Source: Nitrospira sp. | Lineage (GTDB): Bacteria > Nitrospirota > Nitrospiria > Nitrospirales > Nitrospiraceae | Length of the DNA: 64,000 nt | Assembly: GCA_005116895.1 (NCBI GenBank) | Contig: SWDO01000015.1 | Location: forward strand, 50,481 to 114,480 | Direction of reading: 5' to 3' | The notes under the pieces: model-generated | The model's database searches: none | What the model was told of the DNA's origin: nothing | Seen by the model: only the letters and a program-made list of their open reading frames with translations | In this document: in pieces, positions 32,171-42,500 of the stretch | Layout of the letters: each line of letters starts with the position of its first letter | How positions within the stretch are numbered: position 1 is the stretch's first letter | Made by a program: the position numbers and the translations under genes

Positions 32171-35056
32171 TCAGGCAGCTGCCTGATCGATCGGTTGATA
32201 GCCCTGCCGGTAGAATTCAAGTACACGAATGAGTCGTGCAACTTCGACTTCGAGCTGCGCGTAGACAGGAGGAGCGTCGTGGAGCACGTTGAGGCGCCCA
32301 ACGGCTTCGAGACGACCTGCGGTGAGTGCGACTTCGGAGGCGCAAAGGTTTCCGGCGGTGCCTTTGAAAGTGTGTGCCATCCGCTCGACTGTGACCGAGT
32401 CGGCATCGGCCAACGCCGTTCTGATGTCGGCCAGCATGGCCTGGTAGCGATCAAGAAACAGGCAGACGAGTTGAGCGAATAATTCGCTGTCGCCGCCGAT
32501 GTTCTGGTACATTTTTGCAGGGTCAAAGATTCCTCTGGTTGGGTCGGTCGTGGTGGGAATTGGTTTATGCTTGCCGGTCACCACTGCATCCGGTGGCGTG
32601 GATATCCAACGAGCGAGGGTGTTCCGTAGTTCGTCTAGTTTGATGGGTTTGGCGAGATAATCATCCATTCCGATTGTTAAACAGCGCTCGCGATCACCCT
32701 GCATGGCATTGGCGGTGACCGCAATGATCGGAATATGCGGAGTGGATTGTGGTGACGTGTCTGAATGGTTTGGGCTTCCAGCGGACACGTCATGCGATGC
32801 CATTGCCGCTTCATTTTTGCGAATGCATTGAGTTGTCTCAAATCCATCCATAATGGGCATCTGACAATCCATTAGAATGGCGGCATAGTCTCCCTTGGCG
32901 AGGGCAGTCAGTGCTTCTTGACCGTTTTCGACGACGTCTGGCTGGTAGCCCAGTTTTTCCATCATCCGTACGGCGAGCTTTTGATTGACGATATTGTCTT
33001 CCACGATCAAAATGCGTCGATGCTGCACATTCTCAGCAACGGTATGCCGAGTGACAAGTTGAGGCACGACCGAGAGAGTTTGAGTCGTCTGCGGCTCTTG
33101 GCTCTTCGGCAGACCGAGAACAGTCCGTAGGCAGTCGCGTAATTCATCATGGCGGATGGGTTTCGGCAGGTAGCCCATCGCGCCCGCCTGGCGAGCTTGT
33201 TCCGCATGGCCACGCTGTAGCATCGAGGTCATGACGACGAGGCGAATGCCGGATCCAGCCGGGTGACTTTGCAGCTCTCGTGCAAGTTGCAACCCGTCCT
33301 TTCCAGGCATGATGACGTCCAAGATCGCGAGATCGTACGGCGTTCCCCGCTGCGCCGCCTCCGCGATGCGGTGCAAAGCCGATTCGGCATCTTCTGCAAG
33401 GTCGTCCACCATTCCCCAACCGGATACCAGATGGTGGAGGATCACGCGATTCGACTCATTGTCATCGACGATCAAGACACGCTTTCCGGTGAGATCTCCG
33501 GTCGGAAGAATTGCACGTGGAGAATCGACTTGTTTCTGGAGGCGCGCGGTGCACCAGAAGGTGCTCCCCTTTCCCTCAGTGCTGCGCACTCCGATCTGCC
33601 CACCCATTAATTCCACGAGTTGCTTGGAAATGGACAGGCCAAGGCCGGTGCCGCCATATTTTCTGGTCGTGGAGCTGTCCGCCTGCACAAACGGACGGAA
33701 CAGTTTGTCTTGAGTAGTGGGATTGATCCCAATGCCGCTGTCCGTGACTTCGAAGCGAATGACGGTTGTGTCGAGGAGGTCTTCTTCGAGATAGGCCTGC
33801 AGGGTCACCTCGCCCTTGTCCGTAAACTTCACCGCGTTGGCAACTAAATTGGTGAGGATCTGACGTAGGCGACCTGGGTCACCCTTGAGTCCCGTCGGAA
33901 CCGCGGCGTGTACCAGTCCGGTTAGCTCCAACCCTTTCGTCTCCGCCCGCTCAGCGAATTGTGCCAACACCTGCTCCACTGTGGTTCTCAGATTGAAGTC
34001 GAGGCGTTCCAGTTCCAGCTTTCCTGCCTCAATCTTGCTGCATTCGAGTACGTCGTTGATCAGCTGCAACAGTGCTTCGCCGCATTGCCGAATGGTCTCT
34101 GCGTAAGACTGCTGTTCGGACGTTAAGGACGTCTCCATCAACAAACTTGTCATGCCGATTACCCCGTTCATGGGGGTGCGTAGTTCATGACTGATGGTTG
34201 CGAGAAATGCTGTCTTGACGCGTGCCGATTCCTTCGCCACCTCCAGGGCTTGGTCCAGGCAGCGGTTGCTCTGGAGAAGTTGGTCGGCGGAGAGTTGGAG
34301 CGCCTGCTGTGCCTTATGGACGTTCGTCATATCGGTCGCATAGCCTCGCACGACGCCATGCGTGAGAACCGGGCAGAAGGTCCATGTAAAACTGGCTTCG
34401 GGGAGCACAACGGCTTCATCATGAACGACATAGTTTGTGGCAAGACAGCGTTGCACGATGTCCGGAAGGTTGCGCGGGGCGACGTTGGGAAATCCTTCGA
34501 GGCTATATCCAAAATGCGAGAGCAGGGAGATCATCGCTGGATTGGCATACAGCAGGCTCATATGCCGGTCAAGTTCGATCATCGGTAAGGGACTTTCCTC
34601 AGCGATCGCGGCCAACCGATTACAATCCTGCTCCAATTCTCGTTCATGAGACAAGTCTCGGATGCTGAGAATCAGTACGGTCTTCCCATCGAATATACCG
34701 GGTGCGCAGGTCCATTCTACGGGAACGGGATGGGTTGCTTTCTGCAAGAGAAGATGATGCGTCACCGAAGTTGGACGGCGGCTTTTTAGTACTCCGTTCA
34801 GTTGTGCTGTAATAGTGCTGGAGTCGGATTTGGTGAGTGTCGACCATAGGGATGGAAAGGAGCGGACCGTGGAGGAAGGAAATCGTGGTCCGAGCAACCG
34901 ATGACTCTCCCGATTAACGGCCAATACGGTGAGATCAGTATCAAGAATGACGGTGGCCAGTGGAAGCCCTTCGAGAAGATCGAGAGCTGCCGACGCTGTA
35001 GGACGTGAAGCGGCAAGGCGACGTCCGACGCGTTTGCGTCCAGATGATTTCATCAT
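32171..35056 (-). CDS. BarA-like hybrid sensor histidine kinase (PAS-PAS-HisKA-HATPase-REC-REC-HPt)
   Basis: A 961-residue cytoplasmic hybrid kinase with no membrane helix seen. Two PAS-like sensor regions (about 25-140, 145-250) and a short coiled coil lead to HisKA with H290 (ISHELRTPMNG), then HATPase_c (N box near 403-409, DSGIGI 439-444, GGTGLGLS 468-475). Two receivers follow (D580 in ILDVIMP; D730 in LMDCQMP), then an HPt with H895 (AHTFKGTAGN). The phosphorelay is complete, but no cognate output regulator is next to it. The receiver in FliH (2007-3029) and the two CheYs are conceivable partners; this is speculation. Its start overlaps the upstream HD-GYP gene by four bases. Confidence 0.9.
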   Translation of the reverse strand: MMKSSGRKRVGRRLAASRPTASAALDLLEGLPLATVILDTDLTVLAVNRESHRLLGPRFPSSTVRSFPSLWSTLTKSDSSTITAQLNGVLKSRRPTSVTHHLLLQKATHPVPVEWTCAPGIFDGKTVLILSIRDLSHERELEQDCNRLAAIAEESPLPMIELDRHMSLLYANPAMISLLSHFGYSLEGFPNVAPRNLPDIVQRCLATNYVVHDEAVVLPEASFTWTFCPVLTHGVVRGYATDMTNVHKAQQALQLSADQLLQSNRCLDQALEVAKESARVKTAFLATISHELRTPMNGVIGMTSLLMETSLTSEQQSYAETIRQCGEALLQLINDVLECSKIEAGKLELERLDFNLRTTVEQVLAQFAERAETKGLELTGLVHAAVPTGLKGDPGRLRQILTNLVANAVKFTDKGEVTLQAYLEEDLLDTTVIRFEVTDSGIGINPTTQDKLFRPFVQADSSTTRKYGGTGLGLSISKQLVELMGGQIGVRSTEGKGSTFWCTARLQKQVDSPRAILPTGDLTGKRVLIVDDNESNRVILHHLVSGWGMVDDLAEDAESALHRIAEAAQRGTPYDLAILDVIMPGKDGLQLARELQSHPAGSGIRLVVMTSMLQRGHAEQARQAGAMGYLPKPIRHDELRDCLRTVLGLPKSQEPQTTQTLSVVPQLVTRHTVAENVQHRRILIVEDNIVNQKLAVRMMEKLGYQPDVVENGQEALTALAKGDYAAILMDCQMPIMDGFETTQCIRKNEAAMASHDVSAGSPNHSDTSPQSTPHIPIIAVTANAMQGDRERCLTIGMDDYLAKPIKLDELRNTLARWISTPPDAVVTGKHKPIPTTTDPTRGIFDPAKMYQNIGGDSELFAQLVCLFLDRYQAMLADIRTALADADSVTVERMAHTFKGTAGNLCASEVALTAGRLEAVGRLNVLHDAPPVYAQLEVEVARLIRVLEFYRQGYQPIDQAAA

Positions 35057-36312
35057 GCAGCTCGTGAAAGGCCTTGGTCGAGGTGTATGCCGATATTGAC
35101 TCGTTCTTTGCTTGGATCTAGGACACGCAGCACCGTTCGGATCGTGTGGTCGGGAGATGGTGTCGCCAGGTCGATGTCAATCGGCGTGGCATACGAACCT
35201 CCTTGCGGGTCGGTTGTGACTTTGACCAGGGGTTTGAGTCGTTGCTGAGGGTTGACTCCGATGACGACCGCCTGTTCGCCGGTATTGAGTTTGACGAGGC
35301 TTCCGACTGGGTAGACTCCGATGCTTCGGATCAGGATCTCCACAAGGGATTTTTCAAATAACCCTTGTTCTCCAGCCAAAAACAGTTGCCGAACGGCATC
35401 GTGTGGAATCATGGCCTGGCGTGTGCCGCGCCGACTCACCATGCCGTCATAAAAATCGACGATGCCGACGATCTGCGCCAGGTGAAAAATCTGATCGTTG
35501 CCTAACTTGGCTGGATATCCACTTCCATTGGCGCGCTCATGATGCTCTCTGACGATGCGTAAGACGTCCTCGTGCAGGCCTGGTTGCTCGGAAAGGAGTG
35601 CGACGCCAAGCTTACAATGCTGCTCGAGCAGGGTCTTATCTTGTCCGCTACATTCCTCCCGCTTGCGAACAAGATTTCGCGGGAGGCGGACATATCCCGC
35701 GTCATGGAGTAACGCGCCCATGCCGATCTGTTCTTGTGCCGGTTGATCCAACCCGCTTTCAACGGCTACCACGAGCGACAAGATGCAGGTGTCGAGTGCA
35801 TGAGTCGTCAGTGAGCGGTCGAACTGCTTAATTTTCTGAATAGCGAGCTGAGTGGCCATTGCCGCACGGTTGTTGAGAACTTGGTCCAACATGTGTGACA
35901 CGATGGCTTTGGTGGCTTCGGGAGACGGAGGAATGCCACGCTCAAGATCCTCGAAAATTCGCTCAACCGCTTCTTGAGCCTGAGCGTAGATCACCGTGGA
36001 GGAATGATCGTGAGGTTCAGCCTCCGGCATCTGTTCGGGTGTGTGATCTGGAGGAGCTGGGATATCGGCATTGGGAGGTTGCTGGCTTGCAAGGTGTTGT
36101 GTAGTCGCTGGGGGCGCCGATGGGAGGTCTAGTCCTTTGCTGGTATCGATGCTCACCATCCTGATCCCATGTTGCTTCATGAGTTGGATGGTCTGTTGAT
36201 CTTTGATCAGGCGCTTATGGGAGAGGAAGGGGGTTCGGTACCACGGGACATCCATCTCTGTGATGAACATGCCAGGAATCAGCTGCTCGATCGGGATACG
36301 TTTTATTGTCAT
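35053..36312 (-). CDS. HD-GYP c-di-GMP phosphodiesterase with DUF3391 N-domain
   Basis: A 419-residue protein. Residues 1-130 are a DUF3391-type domain (RIPIEQLIPGMFITEMDVPW). The HD-GYP domain (about 135-350) has H203-D204 (LLHDAGY), H231, H257-H258 and the GYP motif G265-Y-P267 (RANGSGYPAKL), then D286 (IVDFYDGM). These residues are needed for c-di-GMP hydrolysis, so the enzyme is likely active. First gene of the leftward pair with the hybrid kinase (overlap four bases) and preceded by a strong sigma28-type box on the same strand. Confidence 0.92.
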   Translation of the reverse strand: MTIKRIPIEQLIPGMFITEMDVPWYRTPFLSHKRLIKDQQTIQLMKQHGIRMVSIDTSKGLDLPSAPPATTQHLASQQPPNADIPAPPDHTPEQMPEAEPHDHSSTVIYAQAQEAVERIFEDLERGIPPSPEATKAIVSHMLDQVLNNRAAMATQLAIQKIKQFDRSLTTHALDTCILSLVVAVESGLDQPAQEQIGMGALLHDAGYVRLPRNLVRKREECSGQDKTLLEQHCKLGVALLSEQPGLHEDVLRIVREHHERANGSGYPAKLGNDQIFHLAQIVGIVDFYDGMVSRRGTRQAMIPHDAVRQLFLAGEQGLFEKSLVEILIRSIGVYPVGSLVKLNTGEQAVVIGVNPQQRLKPLVKVTTDPQGGSYATPIDIDLATPSPDHTIRTVLRVLDPSKERVNIGIHLDQGLSRAA

Positions 36313-36382
36313 AAGTCGTCGGACTCCTAGTCAGAGAAGGTCTCTAGTCGGACGTGGCGACAGAGGAAAGATCCCACGGGCA

Positions 36383-36410
36383 TTATCGGCGGGGGAGTCC
36401 TTGAACTTGA
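36383..36410 (-). promoter_or_regulatory. Sigma28-type box for the HD-GYP and hybrid kinase pair
   Basis: On the minus strand: TCAAGTTC, 12 bases, GCCGATAA. The -10 is a perfect consensus match and lies 70 bases before the HD-GYP start codon. This would place c-di-GMP turnover under the late flagellar sigma factor. Confidence 0.75.
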
Positions 36411-36481
36411 CCGTGGTTCCTACAGCATGCCGTATTGTGATTTGGCTTGCAGTCACGGCTCACGGCTCAGCGCCCTGAGAC

Positions 36482-36509
36482 TCAAGGTCGACCGATGCCG
36501 TTCCGATAG
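36482..36509 (+). promoter_or_regulatory. Sigma28-type box before the YcgR-like PilZ gene
   Basis: TCAAGGTC, 12 bases, TCCGATAG. It lies 48 bases before the PilZ gene, divergent from the box for the HD-GYP gene at 36383-36410. Confidence 0.6.
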
Positions 36510-36557
36510 AGGTCATCAGAGTTGGTTCGTGTCAGGTGATGATGTTGGAGCGAGGCT

Positions 36558-37280
36558 ATGAACGACATCGTAGTGTCCGTCCCCCCTGCAGCATCCTTTT
36601 TATCAGTCGGACTGGCGCTGAAACTGTCCTTCACGCGTGATCAGCAGAAGGTCATGTACGGCACAACGCTTCTTGGATGGAAGGATCATGCGTGGCTTGT
36701 CTGTGAATGGCCGCTTCAGCTCGGCTATGACCAGCAGATTGCCGGCGGCACCCCATGCACCGTCAGTTATTTGCATGACGGGAAGTTGGTCGGGTATCGC
36801 AGTGAAATACGTGAGCTGATTGCGCTGCCAGTTCCGTTGCTTTTTGTCGCCTACCCGAAAGCAGTCGAAGAGATGCATCTGCGGAAACATCTCCGTGTCT
36901 CTGCCAACGAACCGACCTTGATGATGCGAGCGACTCATGACAATCCATCAGGATCCGCGCTGCCTACCACCGACTATTTCGGTGGTCTGTTAAAGGATCT
37001 CAGCGAGGGAGGGTGCAGTGTGCTCATGGTTCGCACACCAACCTGGCTTCGACCAGGCACGACAGTGCACATGGAGTTCGAATTACCGGGCTTGGGGCAT
37101 ATCACCAATCTGACTGGTATCGTGAAAAATGCCGATACGCGGCAGGGTGGGGAGAGCATCGGTATCGAGTTTCAATTCAATCAGACGGAGTACATCGAAT
37201 ATCGCGGATGGGGTGGATCGGTTCGGCAGGCCCTAGAACAATGGACGGCGCAGAAATCCATGCCGTCATTTCCAGAGTAG
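36558..37280 (+). CDS. YcgR-like PilZ domain protein (c-di-GMP flagellar brake candidate)
   Basis: A 240-residue protein with a YcgR-type N-terminal beta domain (about 12-100; GTPCTVSYLHDGKLVGYRSE) and a PilZ domain (about 105-235). The c-di-GMP binding residues are intact: R109-K-H-L-R113 and D147-L-S-E-G-G152. YcgR proteins bind c-di-GMP and slow the flagellar motor. Its own sigma28-type box and place in the flagellar locus support this role; it is not proven from sequence. Confidence 0.85.
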   Translation: MNDIVVSVPPAASFLSVGLALKLSFTRDQQKVMYGTTLLGWKDHAWLVCEWPLQLGYDQQIAGGTPCTVSYLHDGKLVGYRSEIRELIALPVPLLFVAYPKAVEEMHLRKHLRVSANEPTLMMRATHDNPSGSALPTTDYFGGLLKDLSEGGCSVLMVRTPTWLRPGTTVHMEFELPGLGHITNLTGIVKNADTRQGGESIGIEFQFNQTEYIEYRGWGGSVRQALEQWTAQKSMPSFPE

Positions 37281-37633
37281 ACAGAGCTCGATCTCACTAA
37301 TAATCCGAGATACAGTTACATAGGGCACTTCCTTCCCCTGATGCGCGGCAAAACTTGCCGTCGAAGGCCGCGTTCCTGATTTAACCCTCCGATTTGACCC
37401 ATATCCTCAAGCATTCACCGCGGTACGTCTGGCACACAACTTGATAGGTGGACGGTGAGAGGAGTGGCCCACATGCCCATCAATCCCACTGTGTTGCGCG
37501 TCGATAGGGAGGTGTCGGTTCCACGGAAGCCTGTTTTCCAACACGACATCGGGGATTGCAACCATCAAACCAGGATGCGCAGGAGTTCGGTTACGAGCCT
37601 GCTCCGTATGCGTCCGATGGCAAGAGGTGCACG
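37281..37633. other. Gap between the PilZ gene and the radical SAM gene
   Basis: About 350 bases with no supported gene. A short hairpin CGGCAA/TTGCCG lies near 37348-37362, and a sigma28-like box lies at 37480-37507. I looked for a c-di-GMP-I riboswitch core and did not see one. Confidence 0.4.
37480..37507 (+). promoter_or_regulatory. Possible sigma28-type box before the flagellin-modification genes
   Basis: TCAATCCC, 12 bases, GTCGATAG. Weaker than the others in both elements but with the same spacing. It lies 127 bases before the radical SAM gene. Confidence 0.4.
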
Positions 37634-39517
37634 ATGAACGTGTTGCTGATACCCCCAACATATCGCTATACGATCCAGTACCCGTCGTTTTTGGCCCCAT
37701 GCGACTTTGCAAGTGGATTTGCCTATATCGCTGCGAGTTTGAAGGCCGCTGGCCACCAAGTATTCGGATGCAACCCCAACAACGCCCCGGGGTATCCTTC
37801 GGCGCTTGACATGATTCATGACAAGATCGCACGGGCGATTGCAGATGCCAAGCCGGACCTAATTGGGCTCGGTGGCCTCTGTACCGATTTTCGATTCCTT
37901 CACGACGCATTGCATATTATTCGCCATTATGCGCCATCCGTACCAGTCTTAATGGGGGGGTCGGTCATCACCTACGATCAGGAGTTCATCCATTCAACCC
38001 TCAAACCCGACTATTCCCTGGCAGGAGAAGCCGATGACACTGTCGTAATGCTGGCGGAAGCCCTCGAGGGGCGCGGCGCTCTCGAAGCCATCCCGAATCT
38101 CTGCTATCAGAAGGACGGACGATTAACGTTTACAGAAAAAAATCTCAAATTCGGACGAGATTTAAATGAGCAGCCGTTCCCTGACTATTCCATGTTTGAC
38201 ATTGAGGGAATGCTGGAAGCTTCGATGGCTGCGCGCCCTCTGTATCGCTTCTACCGCAAGGACCCTCGGATTATGCCTATAGTAACGGCACGGGAATGTC
38301 CATTTGCCTGCACATTCTGTCTGCACGGGCATGGGGGACGAGCGAAGTACCGAGCGCGTACCACGGAAAATGTCATGGAGGAGATCAAGCAACTCTATGA
38401 CCGGTATCAGTTCAATATCCTCATTCTTCTTGATGAACTCTTTGCCGTGAATAAGCAGAAGCTGGATGAATTTTGCCAATCTCTGATTGAGTATCGTAGA
38501 CGATACGGATGGGATTTTAATTGGATGTTTCAAACGCACGCGAATGCCAGACTCAACCTTGAAAGCCTCATATTGGCCAAGGAGGCCGGCTGTTCATACT
38601 TCAGTTATGGTCTTGAAAGTGCCAGCAAGCGGGTGCTGAAGAGTATGAAGAAGGGTACGCAGCCTGAGCAGTATGCAGAAGCCATCGCGATGGCGGATCA
38701 AGCACAGATTGGATTCGGAGGCAACTTCATCTTCGGCGACCCGGCCGAAACGCCGGAGACCATCTCTGAAACCTTGACGTTTTACCGAGACCATTGCTCG
38801 GACATTCATTGTTTTATGAGCGGCATCCAACCGTATCCTGGCAGTGCCTTGTACGGCGTCTCTCAGGACATGGGTCTGATGCCAGACAAGTTGGTGTTCT
38901 ACCAAACGATCGATCAGAAAGTGTTCAATATGACACAAATGCCCGATGCTCAATGGATTGGGTATTTGCGGGCCATTGTGGCGTTCGATAGTCTGCCGCT
39001 CTGTAAGACCGTGGATGTCACGCGTATCATCCGGCGCGCTCTGCAGAATCGCATGACGGTGAATAGCGGTCGACAATTTTGGGAGCTGTTTGCCGAGTGC
39101 CCGCACTGCAATAAAAGCTTCTCCTATATCGAATTGACGGAACCCGATCGAGTGCCCACGCACGGACTGCAGATCATTACGGGTTGCGAACATTGCTGCA
39201 AGCGCATCCGTCTCAATGTGCCGGTTGCAAAGGATAAGGGGCTGCTGCTAGCGATTGAAACGGATCCACACGACGAGGCGCGACCTATTGGTCAGCCTAC
39301 GGGTGTCGCAAGTAGCGGTGATGAGCGTCCTCAATTCCACAATGCTTCTGAAGAAGTGCGAGCGTTCTTGGATCACATGGTCACCATGTGTGAACAAAAA
39401 TCATACCATGCAGCCGTGGCGTACTATGATGCTCATCGAGGACAATTCCAATTCCATCCAGCCCTGGTCGAGTTTGATCGATTAGTCGGTACCTTGCGGC
39501 ACAAGCTGGCAGCGTGA
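37634..39517 (+). CDS. Cobalamin-binding radical SAM protein
   Basis: A 627-residue protein. Residues 1-165 form a B12-binding domain (MNVLLIPPTYRYTIQYPSFL, LIGLGGLCTDF). The radical SAM core (about 210-410) has the cluster motif C222-x3-C226-x2-C229 (ECPFACTFC). The C-terminus has two Cys pairs (C489-P-H-C492; C518-E-H-C521-C522) like a zinc ribbon, then a tail ending near the next gene. Class B enzymes of this layout often methylate unreactive carbons. Start at ATG 37634 with AAGAGG upstream; an earlier frame start is less likely. It heads the glycosyltransferase island and overlaps the next gene by four bases. Flagellin or its glycan is a plausible substrate, by inference. Confidence 0.8.
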   Translation: MNVLLIPPTYRYTIQYPSFLAPCDFASGFAYIAASLKAAGHQVFGCNPNNAPGYPSALDMIHDKIARAIADAKPDLIGLGGLCTDFRFLHDALHIIRHYAPSVPVLMGGSVITYDQEFIHSTLKPDYSLAGEADDTVVMLAEALEGRGALEAIPNLCYQKDGRLTFTEKNLKFGRDLNEQPFPDYSMFDIEGMLEASMAARPLYRFYRKDPRIMPIVTARECPFACTFCLHGHGGRAKYRARTTENVMEEIKQLYDRYQFNILILLDELFAVNKQKLDEFCQSLIEYRRRYGWDFNWMFQTHANARLNLESLILAKEAGCSYFSYGLESASKRVLKSMKKGTQPEQYAEAIAMADQAQIGFGGNFIFGDPAETPETISETLTFYRDHCSDIHCFMSGIQPYPGSALYGVSQDMGLMPDKLVFYQTIDQKVFNMTQMPDAQWIGYLRAIVAFDSLPLCKTVDVTRIIRRALQNRMTVNSGRQFWELFAECPHCNKSFSYIELTEPDRVPTHGLQIITGCEHCCKRIRLNVPVAKDKGLLLAIETDPHDEARPIGQPTGVASSGDERPQFHNASEEVRAFLDHMVTMCEQKSYHAAVAYYDAHRGQFQFHPALVEFDRLVGTLRHKLAA

Positions 39518-42500
39518 TGCAGAGGGAGCTTGGAATAGGGCAAGAGGATCGAGTGGGGCATCCAAAGATTTTATTAGTGCAATTGGAATTTGCCACGTGG
39601 GCACAGGCAAAGGCTTGGTCCTATCTTGGTAACTTTTCGGTTGAGGATGGCCTCCGGGCCAATGGGTGCGACTGTCTGACGCTTCCGGCACTTTCAGGCG
39701 TCCCCGATAGTTCGCCGTTGTCCTGGCTTCATCATGCGAAGCAACTGTTGGCTGGCCAACGATTTGACCAGGTCTGGGTATGGCTGGTTCACAATCGATA
39801 CTCGGATGCGTTTCTTGAATGGGTTGCCGAGTTGGCGCCGGTGCGGGTCGGCCTGATCATGGAGTCCTTGGAGTACAGCGAAGAAGACTGTCGCCGCTGG
39901 CCACACTTGCGAGATCGCGCCGCTTTTGTCAAAGGTCAGATTCGGCATATGACGCATGTGTTGGCAGCGGATGAGCGCGATGCGGACGTGTTCAATCAAT
40001 CAGGCCTGGTTCAGGCTTTATTCTGGCCATCAGCAGTGCCGTCGCGATTCATAACTGAGACCATCGAGCATCCATCGCGCCGTGAGGTCGCGTTTTATGG
40101 AGAACTCTATGGAGAGCGGCAGGCATGGTTGGCGATGCCCGGCTTGAAGGACATGCTGATCCATCCGCCGTCCGCAGAGGCGGCGACCGAGTTTCCCCAG
40201 CTCTTCAATACATTGCATCAGCAGATGACTGAGCGGTTCCAGTCAGGGTGGCGGCCTAACCCGGCTGCACTCACGGAGTATGTGGAGCTTTGGCGCTGCT
40301 TGCGCGAGGCTATCTTTGCCAACTGGTTGGCAAGTCTGAAGACTTGGACTGCCATCGTCAATCTTCCTAGCTTGTTTCAATCCTATGCAGGACGCGTCGT
40401 GGAAGCCATGGCCGCGGGTCGTCCCGTGATCTCCTGGGAGATTCCCAATCGGCCTCGAACGCATCAGCTGTTCAAGGATGGTCGCGACATTCTGCTTTAC
40501 CCCAGGGATCGTCCCGCAGGTTTGAAGGAACATGTGGAACGGATTTCACGCGATGTTACCTGCGCGAGGGACATTGCCACGGCTGCCCGCGCAGAACTAC
40601 TCCGATCGCATACGGCAGAAGCTCGCGCACGGCAGTGGTTGGATTGGATTATGACCGGGCAGCCGACTCGCACTCGTAGGGAAATCTCTGGAAGCGGGCT
40701 GTCGTTATGTGACGTGGCAAAGCAGAGCAACGGAGGGGTCATGAATTCAGACGCGTTTTACGTGAACCTGTTTGTCAATGCTCCGGCGTGGTCTACACCC
40801 CATCCGAACGCCGACGAAGCGGCACGGTGGAGCAAGATCGCCGCCTTCCTGGAGTACATCCTTCGCCGCGTACGCCAGCAGGAGCCGAACAAGCGGCTGA
40901 GAATATTGGACATCGGCTGTGGGCGTGGCTGGCTGACTAATCTCGCCACAATATACGGAACCTGTGAAGGCCTCGAACCGGTTGCCGGCGTCGTCGAGCA
41001 TGCGCGCAAGCTGTTCCCTCACCTTAGGTTTGAAGCGGGCATGGCGGATAGTGTCTTGGCCCGTTCAGATTTTGCTCCCTATGACGTGGTGCTTACGTCT
41101 GAAGTCATCGAGCATGTCCCGCATGGGCAAAAGGAAAAGTTTCTGGCGCAGCTAGCCCAGCTTCTCAAGCCTGAGGGCTATCTCATTCTCACGACTCCGC
41201 GAGGCGAAATGTGGGAACAGTGGAAGACGATTGCGCCGCCGAATCAGCCGGTTGAAGACTGGGTTACCGAAGAGCAACTACGCACATTGCTGACAGGAGA
41301 GGGGTTCACAGAATTGGGGCTTGAGCGCATTCATGTCGAAGTACCGAATCTTCGGTATATACCGGCTCCGACCCCGGCTGACGGACGTTCCATGAATCTG
41401 ATCCCGATCTATCAAGTGTGGGCTTGCCAGCGGACCGCCGACTCAGCGCCCATTCCTTTTACACGCGTCCCCAAAGTGTCCGTCATCGTGCCGACATACA
41501 ACCGGCCGGAGCGTCTGAGGACCGCGCTCGCCAGTCTGGCCGCGCAGACATATCAGGACTTTGAGGTTATCGTTGTCAATGACGCCGGCTGCGAGGTGGA
41601 GTCCATCATCGCCACTTGTGCTGATCGACCTCGCATCACGACTATCTGCCATGATCGAAACCGTGGGTTGGCCGCAGCGCGCAACAGTGGACTGCGCATG
41701 GCGAAGGGCACGTATGTGGCTTACCTTGACGATGATGACCGGTATCTCCCAAATCATCTCGAAACGCTGGTTGCGTATCTCGATCGTCACGAATGCCGTA
41801 TCGCCTATACCGATGCGTGGCGCGTGCATGAACAGCAGATCGACGGCCAGTATGTCGAGATCACGCGAGATGTGCCGTACTCGAACGAGTTTAGTCCGGC
41901 TGATCTCTTGGTCAGTAACTATTTCCCCGTGTTGTGTGTCATGCATGCGCGGCAATGTTTGGACGAGGTGGGGCTCTTCGATGAAGCGCTGTTTGCGCAC
42001 GAGGATTGGGATCTCTGGATCAGAATGGCGACTCGATTTCCCTTCAAGCATCTGCCTGTGACGACGGCGGAGTTCACCTGGCGGAGCGACGGTAGTTCCA
42101 TGACGAGCGGGACCCAGGATACCTATCGGCGCACAACCGAGATCATCTATCGTAAGTATGCGCCCTATGCAGAGCGCATTGCCGGTGTACGGGAGGGCCA
42201 GCAGCAGCATCTCCAAAAGTTCCAGGCCGAAGCGTCCGCCAAGTCCTACGTCTGCTCCATCATCATACCGGTGTGGAATCGTCTAGAGTTGACGAGAGAT
42301 TGCCTGACAGTCTTGTCGCAGATAAAAGACCAGCCGGAATATGAAGTAATCATCGTGGATAACAGTTCGACGGATGGAACCAAGGAGTTTCTCGCTGAAC
42401 TCAAAGGTGACGTGCAAATTATCAGAAATGAGAAGAATGAGGGATTTGCAAAGGCCTGCAACCAAGGGGCACGAGCCGCGCACGGCCAATATCTGGTGTT

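Noticed and set aside
37281..37633. c-di-GMP riboswitch in the gap after the PilZ gene
   Set aside because: I found no GEMM core or tetraloop-receptor arrangement; only a short hairpin is present.
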